DNA of 7,229 nucleotides from positions 1 to 7,229 of the forward strand of contig JAHIKR010000043.1 in NCBI GenBank assembly GCA_018897415.1. Reading direction: 5' to 3'. The DNA comes from Pseudomonadota bacterium. GTDB lineage: Bacteria > Desulfobacterota > Desulfobacteria > Desulfobacterales > ETH-SRB1. Below, one piece after another: positions 5,067 to 7,229 of this stretch. The translations under genes were made by a program, and so were the position numbers. Under the pieces are notes generated by a model. The model ran no database searches, had not been told where the DNA came from, and saw only the letters and a program-made list of their open reading frames with translations. Within the stretch, counting starts at the first letter, position 1, and each line of letters begins with the position of its first letter.

Positions 5067-6116
5067 TTAAGGTGTCCTGGCGAGGCGGAAGCCCAAGTGG
5101 CCGCCCCTGCCGCCCGGGGTGCCGTCGTGACGACTAGCAGACCGGCAGACCCCCGCGTAGCTGAACCAACTGCCGCCGCGACGCACCCGGAACGAGCCCG
5201 ATGACGGTCCATCCGGATCGGCAACATGACCTGAAGGGTAATCACCAAACCAGTCCTGACACCACTCCCATACATTGCCGTGCATGTCATACAGTCCCCA
5301 TTCATTGGGCTTTTTCTGAGCTACAGGATGAGTTTTATTTGATGAATTGCTGTTATACCATGCATACTGCTCCAGAGAACCATCACTGTCGCCAAAGCAA
5401 AACCTTGATGTACTGCCTGCCCTGCAAGCATATTCCCATTCAGCCTCGGTCGGAAGTCTGTATTTATTCCCGCCTTCCTGCAGGTTCAGTTTCCTTATAA
5501 ATTCCTGACAGTCGTTCCAGGAAACCTGCTCCACCGGCAGATTATCTCCTTTGAAATTCGACGGGTTGCTCCCCATAATTTCTCGCCACTGGCCCTGGGT
5601 TACCTCTGTCACACCCATATAAAAGCCTTTTGTCAATGTTACCCTGTGCTGGTTTTCATCGCTGTCACGTTCCGGCTCACTTGACGGACTCCCCATCATA
5701 AAGCTCCCTGCCGGTATCAAAACAAACTTCATGCCTATAGAATTGACAAATTCCTTTCCCGGCCCGGAAACAGCCTCCACCTCAAAGACGAATTCATCAC
5801 CCTCAAGCTCCCCTGCATCCTTTAATGCCTTCCAGATGATCCTTTTGCCGCTTCCCGGGAGAACATCCTTGCCCACATCGCCGGAAACTGTCTTCATTGG
5901 AAGTCTGTAGTTCCTGCCACCGTCGGAAGAGCCCCGCACTGTAACATTATACTTGTCTGCATCCCCTCTCAGGTCGTAGTAAATGTGCACGTCATCTCCA
6001 ACCTGCTCCATCCGGACATTTTCAACCTCTTCCCATGCAGAAGAGATGCCGGACATTAATATAAACATCGACAAAACAAACAAAATAAAAACAAGATATC
6101 TTTTGCGGCCGATCAT
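5067..6116 (-). CDS. DGR variable protein, exported FGE/SUMF1-fold
   Basis: 349 residues. Residues 1-27 are a signal peptide (MIGRKRYLVF, long hydrophobic core, ISSA). Residues about 28-115 form a beta-sandwich-like module (VHIYYDLRGDADKYNVTV, SSDGGRNY). Residues about 123-347 are a formylglycine-generating-enzyme/sulfatase-modifying-factor fold, a C-type-lectin-like scaffold: GMKFVLIPAGSFMMGS, GFYMGVTEVTQGQW, LPVEQVSWNDC, YRLPTEAEWEYACRAG, WGLYDMHGNVWEWCQDW, RRGGSW, LGFRLAR. The C-terminal part is the VR, with 16 residues differing from the template (309, 312, 318-320, 322, 323, 328, 330-332, 335, 336, 338-340). It probably binds diverse ligands outside the cytoplasm rather than acting as an enzyme: the position of the first FGE catalytic Cys is Ser319, while Cys324 is kept. 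A GGGGG purine run sits 6 nt before the ATG. It is the first gene of the DGR cassette. Confidence 0.95.
   Translation of the reverse strand: MIGRKRYLVFILFVLSMFILMSGISSAWEEVENVRMEQVGDDVHIYYDLRGDADKYNVTVRGSSDGGRNYRLPMKTVSGDVGKDVLPGSGKRIIWKALKDAGELEGDEFVFEVEAVSGPGKEFVNSIGMKFVLIPAGSFMMGSPSSEPERDSDENQHRVTLTKGFYMGVTEVTQGQWREIMGSNPSNFKGDNLPVEQVSWNDCQEFIRKLNLQEGGNKYRLPTEAEWEYACRAGSTSRFCFGDSDGSLEQYAWYNSNSSNKTHPVAQKKPNEWGLYDMHGNVWEWCQDWFGDYPSGHVADPDGPSSGSFRVRRGGSWFSYAGVCRSASRHDGTPGGRGGHLGFRLARTP
5072..5198 (-). repeat. DGR variable repeat (VR)
   Basis: Recipient copy of the template at the 3' end of the FGE-fold gene, encoding about residues 307-348. It differs from the TR only at template adenines over 5077-5198 (24 substitutions in 122 bp), with 15 of the 24 being A-to-G. 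All codons remain sense. The variable residues cluster around RRGGSW and the glycine-rich segment before LGFRLAR, the surface loops that form the ligand site in C-type-lectin-fold DGR proteins. Confidence 0.97.
5077..5098 (-). promoter_or_regulatory. IMH (initiation of mutagenic homing) block of the VR
   Basis: 22-bp invariant GC-rich stretch at the 3' end of the VR, identical to 3046-3067. In studied DGRs this segment marks where cDNA integration begins and limits mutagenesis on the 3' side. The call is by position and invariance. Confidence 0.8.
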
Positions 6117-6146
6117 TTGTTACCCCCATTGTAACTCAGGTGTATA

Positions 6147-6163
6147 GGCTGAAGGCTGAAGGC
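6147..6163. repeat. 7-bp repeat (GGCTGAA)2.4 in the target-gene leader
   Basis: Two GGCTGAA copies plus GGC, about 30-47 bp upstream of the target-gene ATG. Its first 15 bases (6147-6161) are the exact reverse complement of 6691-6705 in the array before der. The region between is therefore bounded by inverted copies of one heptamer family. Confidence 0.85.
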
Positions 6164-6216
6164 TTTTAGGAAAAAGACTTATAAACTCAACAATAGCCTA
6201 ACCATTCAAGGCATTT

Positions 6217-6243
6217 GTTGGGTTGCGCTTCGCTTAACCCAAC
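6217..6243. repeat. TTGGGTT/AACCCAA palindromic intergenic repeat
   Basis: Stem GTTGGGTT (6217-6224) pairs with AACCCAAC (6236-6243); an inner GCG/CGC stem closes on CTT with a two-base bulge. The sequence with its AACCCAACCTAC end matches a dispersed repeat type found in many bacterial genomes, recognised from memory. It may act as a REP-like element or a weak bidirectional hairpin. Confidence 0.75.
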
Positions 6244-6493
6244 CTACATGCTACATGTTGATTTTTTTGTAAATACCACTAGATAAAGTGGTGGTCAAGG
6301 ATATTACGGTAAATTGAGGTGCTATTGACTTTGGAATAAAGCTCACAGCCACAGATGGATTTTTTTACGAGACCATCAATCTTTATTGTTGAAAGAAATG
6401 AACATGTCACTTATCATAATATTTTTAGTATGAAACAAACCGGCTGAGCGTAAGCTTCAGGTGTGATACATTCAAATCAGGAAACTGTTTGAA

Positions 6494-6614
6494 CGCATTA
6501 GATATCATTAAGAAAGAACCTTATCAGAATTGTGTATTTCTCTATAAAATTTCGCTGAACTGCAACAATATCTTTATATTCACAGCGAGTTCTTTCTTTA
6601 TGATATGTTATGCG
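6494..6614. repeat. 121-bp element with 26-bp imperfect terminal inverted repeats
   Basis: 6494-6519 and 6589-6614 are inverted repeats matching at 23 of 26 positions. A second stem, TCGCTG (6552-6557) with CAGCGA (6583-6588), continues directly inward from the right arm, while the left arm has about 32 unpaired bases between the two stems. The element is AT-rich and non-coding. It could be a MITE-like remnant or a structured leader or regulatory RNA. No clear target-site duplication is visible. Confidence 0.65.
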
Positions 6615-6676
6615 AGAGTTTTTCATGGTTTTAATGTATTATACCTGAAGCTGAAGCGCACAGGGCTGTCAGGGAG

Positions 6677-6746
6677 CTTTAGTCTTCGGACTTCAGCCTT
6701 CAGCCTTCAACCTTTAACCTTTAACTTTTAACTTTTAACTTTATAT
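6677..6746. repeat. degenerate 7-bp tandem array upstream of der
   Basis: In strict 7-bp register the units read CTTTAGT, CTTCGGA, CTTCAGC, CTTCAGC, CTTCAAC, CTTTAAC, CTTTAAC, TTTTAAC, TTTTAAC, TTTATAT. Units 3-9 change by one base at a time from GC-richer to AT-rich. The array ends 6 bp before the der ATG, where a Shine-Dalgarno would be expected, and no clear SD is present. Confidence 0.85.
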
Positions 6747-6752
6747 GAAACC

Positions 6753-7229
6753 ATGAAACCTATTGTTGCAATTGTTGGCCGCCCAAATGTCGGCAAATCT
6801 ACTTTTTTCAACCATATTACCAGATCGAGAGATGCCATTGTCGATGATTTCCCTGGTGTTACAAGAGACCGGAATTACTGCGATGCAACCTGGGATAACG
6901 TTGTTTTTACCCTGGTTGATACAGGTGGATTTTTGAGTGATGATAAGGATGATTTTGTAAATGAAATCCACTTTCAAGTACTCCGGGCCATAGAAGATGC
7001 TGATGTTATAATTTTTCTGCTTGATGGCAAGGCCGGGATATCGCCTTATGATAAAGATATTATCGAAATTCTCCGTGCTACGGAAAAGCCGGTTTTTTAT
7101 GTTGTTAATAAAATAGACGGCCTTGAACAGGAGACATCTCTTTATGACTTTTACAGCCTTGGTATAGACAAATTGTATCCTGTTTCTGCTGAACACCGCT
7201 ATGGTGTATATGATTTTCTTGATGACCTG
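6753..7229 (+). CDS. der: GTPase Der (EngA), N-terminal part, runs off the window
   Basis: First 159 residues of Der, the tandem-domain GTPase needed for maturation of the large ribosomal subunit. The first G domain is complete in its motifs: G1 GRPNVGKST (9-17), G2 within PGVTRDR (34-40), G3 DTGG (56-59), G4 NKID (119-122) and G5 SAE (145-147). The second G domain and KH-like domain lie beyond the right edge. The start ATG fits the usual [16 protein letters not shown] family beginning. There is no clear Shine-Dalgarno; a 3-codon ATG-AAA-CCA-TGA frame begins at 6745 and overlaps the start. It is the only plus-strand gene seen, transcribed divergently from the DGR cassette, and is probably a core-genome neighbour marking the edge of the accessory region. 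Confidence 0.97.
   Translation, partial: MKPIVAIVGRPNVGKSTFFNHITRSRDAIVDDFPGVTRDRNYCDATWDNVVFTLVDTGGFLSDDKDDFVNEIHFQVLRAIEDADVIIFLLDGKAGISPYDKDIIEILRATEKPVFYVVNKIDGLEQETSLYDFYSLGIDKLYPVSAEHRYGVYDFLDDL

Larger units (their letters stand above)
6117..6752. other. 636-bp intergenic region between divergent target and der genes
   Basis: No protein gene is supported; a short plus-strand frame (6489-6731) has no recognisable motifs and ends in the heptamer array. The region must hold divergent promoters for the DGR target gene and for der, but no convincing -35/-10 pair stands out. It contains four separate repeat structures: 6147-6163, 6217-6243, 6494-6614 and 6677-6746. Composition is AT-rich compared with the flanking genes. 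Confidence 0.7.

Noticed and set aside
5067..6116. Annotating the target as an active formylglycine-generating enzyme.
   Set aside because: The first catalytic Cys position is Ser and lies inside the hypervariable repeat; the fold is evidently used as a binding scaffold.
6677..6746. Heptamer array as a CRISPR or iteron origin.
   Set aside because: The unit is 7 bp without spacers, degenerate in one direction, with no replication or Cas gene nearby.

Overview
The window carries a complete diversity-generating retroelement (DGR) on the minus strand. Downstream of it, in the same orientation, lie a small toxin-antitoxin-like pair, an exported caspase-like protease gene and an exported DUF4384 gene. 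A divergent housekeeping gene, der (EngA GTPase), starts at the right edge on the plus strand and runs off the window. The organism looks Gram-negative: three predicted exported proteins carry classical N-terminal signal peptides, coding is moderate in GC, and intergenic DNA is rich in short repeats (7-bp tandem arrays, a TTGGGTT palindrome, a CTCTGTG-type element). This would suit a Desulfobacterota-like or other environmental bacterium, but the sequence does not settle the taxon.

Layout, reading the minus strand 5' to 3'. 6116-5067: exported protein with a beta-sandwich N-terminal region and a formylglycine-generating-enzyme (FGE/SUMF1) fold; its last 41 or so residues are the variable repeat (VR, 5198-5072). 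5035-4995: perfect 16-bp hairpin followed by a T-run. 4980-4543: HRDC-domain accessory protein. 4546-4214: Avd-type four-helix-bundle protein. 4217-3210: DGR reverse transcriptase. 3167-3041: template repeat (TR). 2790-2198: DUF4258 protein and YgiT-type zinc-finger protein. 2145-1216: caspase-like protease. 1065-247: DUF4384 protein. The accessory and RT genes overlap by 4 bp each, as do the two toxin-antitoxin genes.

How it works. TR and VR align without gaps over 122 bp (TR 3046-3167, VR 5077-5198, constant offset 2031). In sense orientation there are 24 mismatches and all 24 fall on TR adenines: 24 of 34 adenines are changed and none of the 88 other positions is. All 14 AAC/AAT codons of the TR are altered in the VR. 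This is the signature of adenine-specific mutagenic retrohoming. The RT with Avd should copy TR RNA with A-directed errors, and the cDNA then replaces the VR next to a 22-bp invariant GC-rich block, with the hairpin as likely target-recognition element.

Best candidate for something new: the diversified exported FGE-fold protein shares strand and neighbourhood with an exported caspase-like protease bearing an EF-hand loop and with an exported DUF4384 protein. Together they could form a diversified extracytoplasmic sensor-protease module. One DGR-variable residue (319) also sits exactly where true aerobic FGEs have their first catalytic cysteine.

Intergenic regions: 1-246 and 6117-6752 hold no gene I can support, mainly repeats. 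The region 2791-3040 is the 3' flank of the TR.
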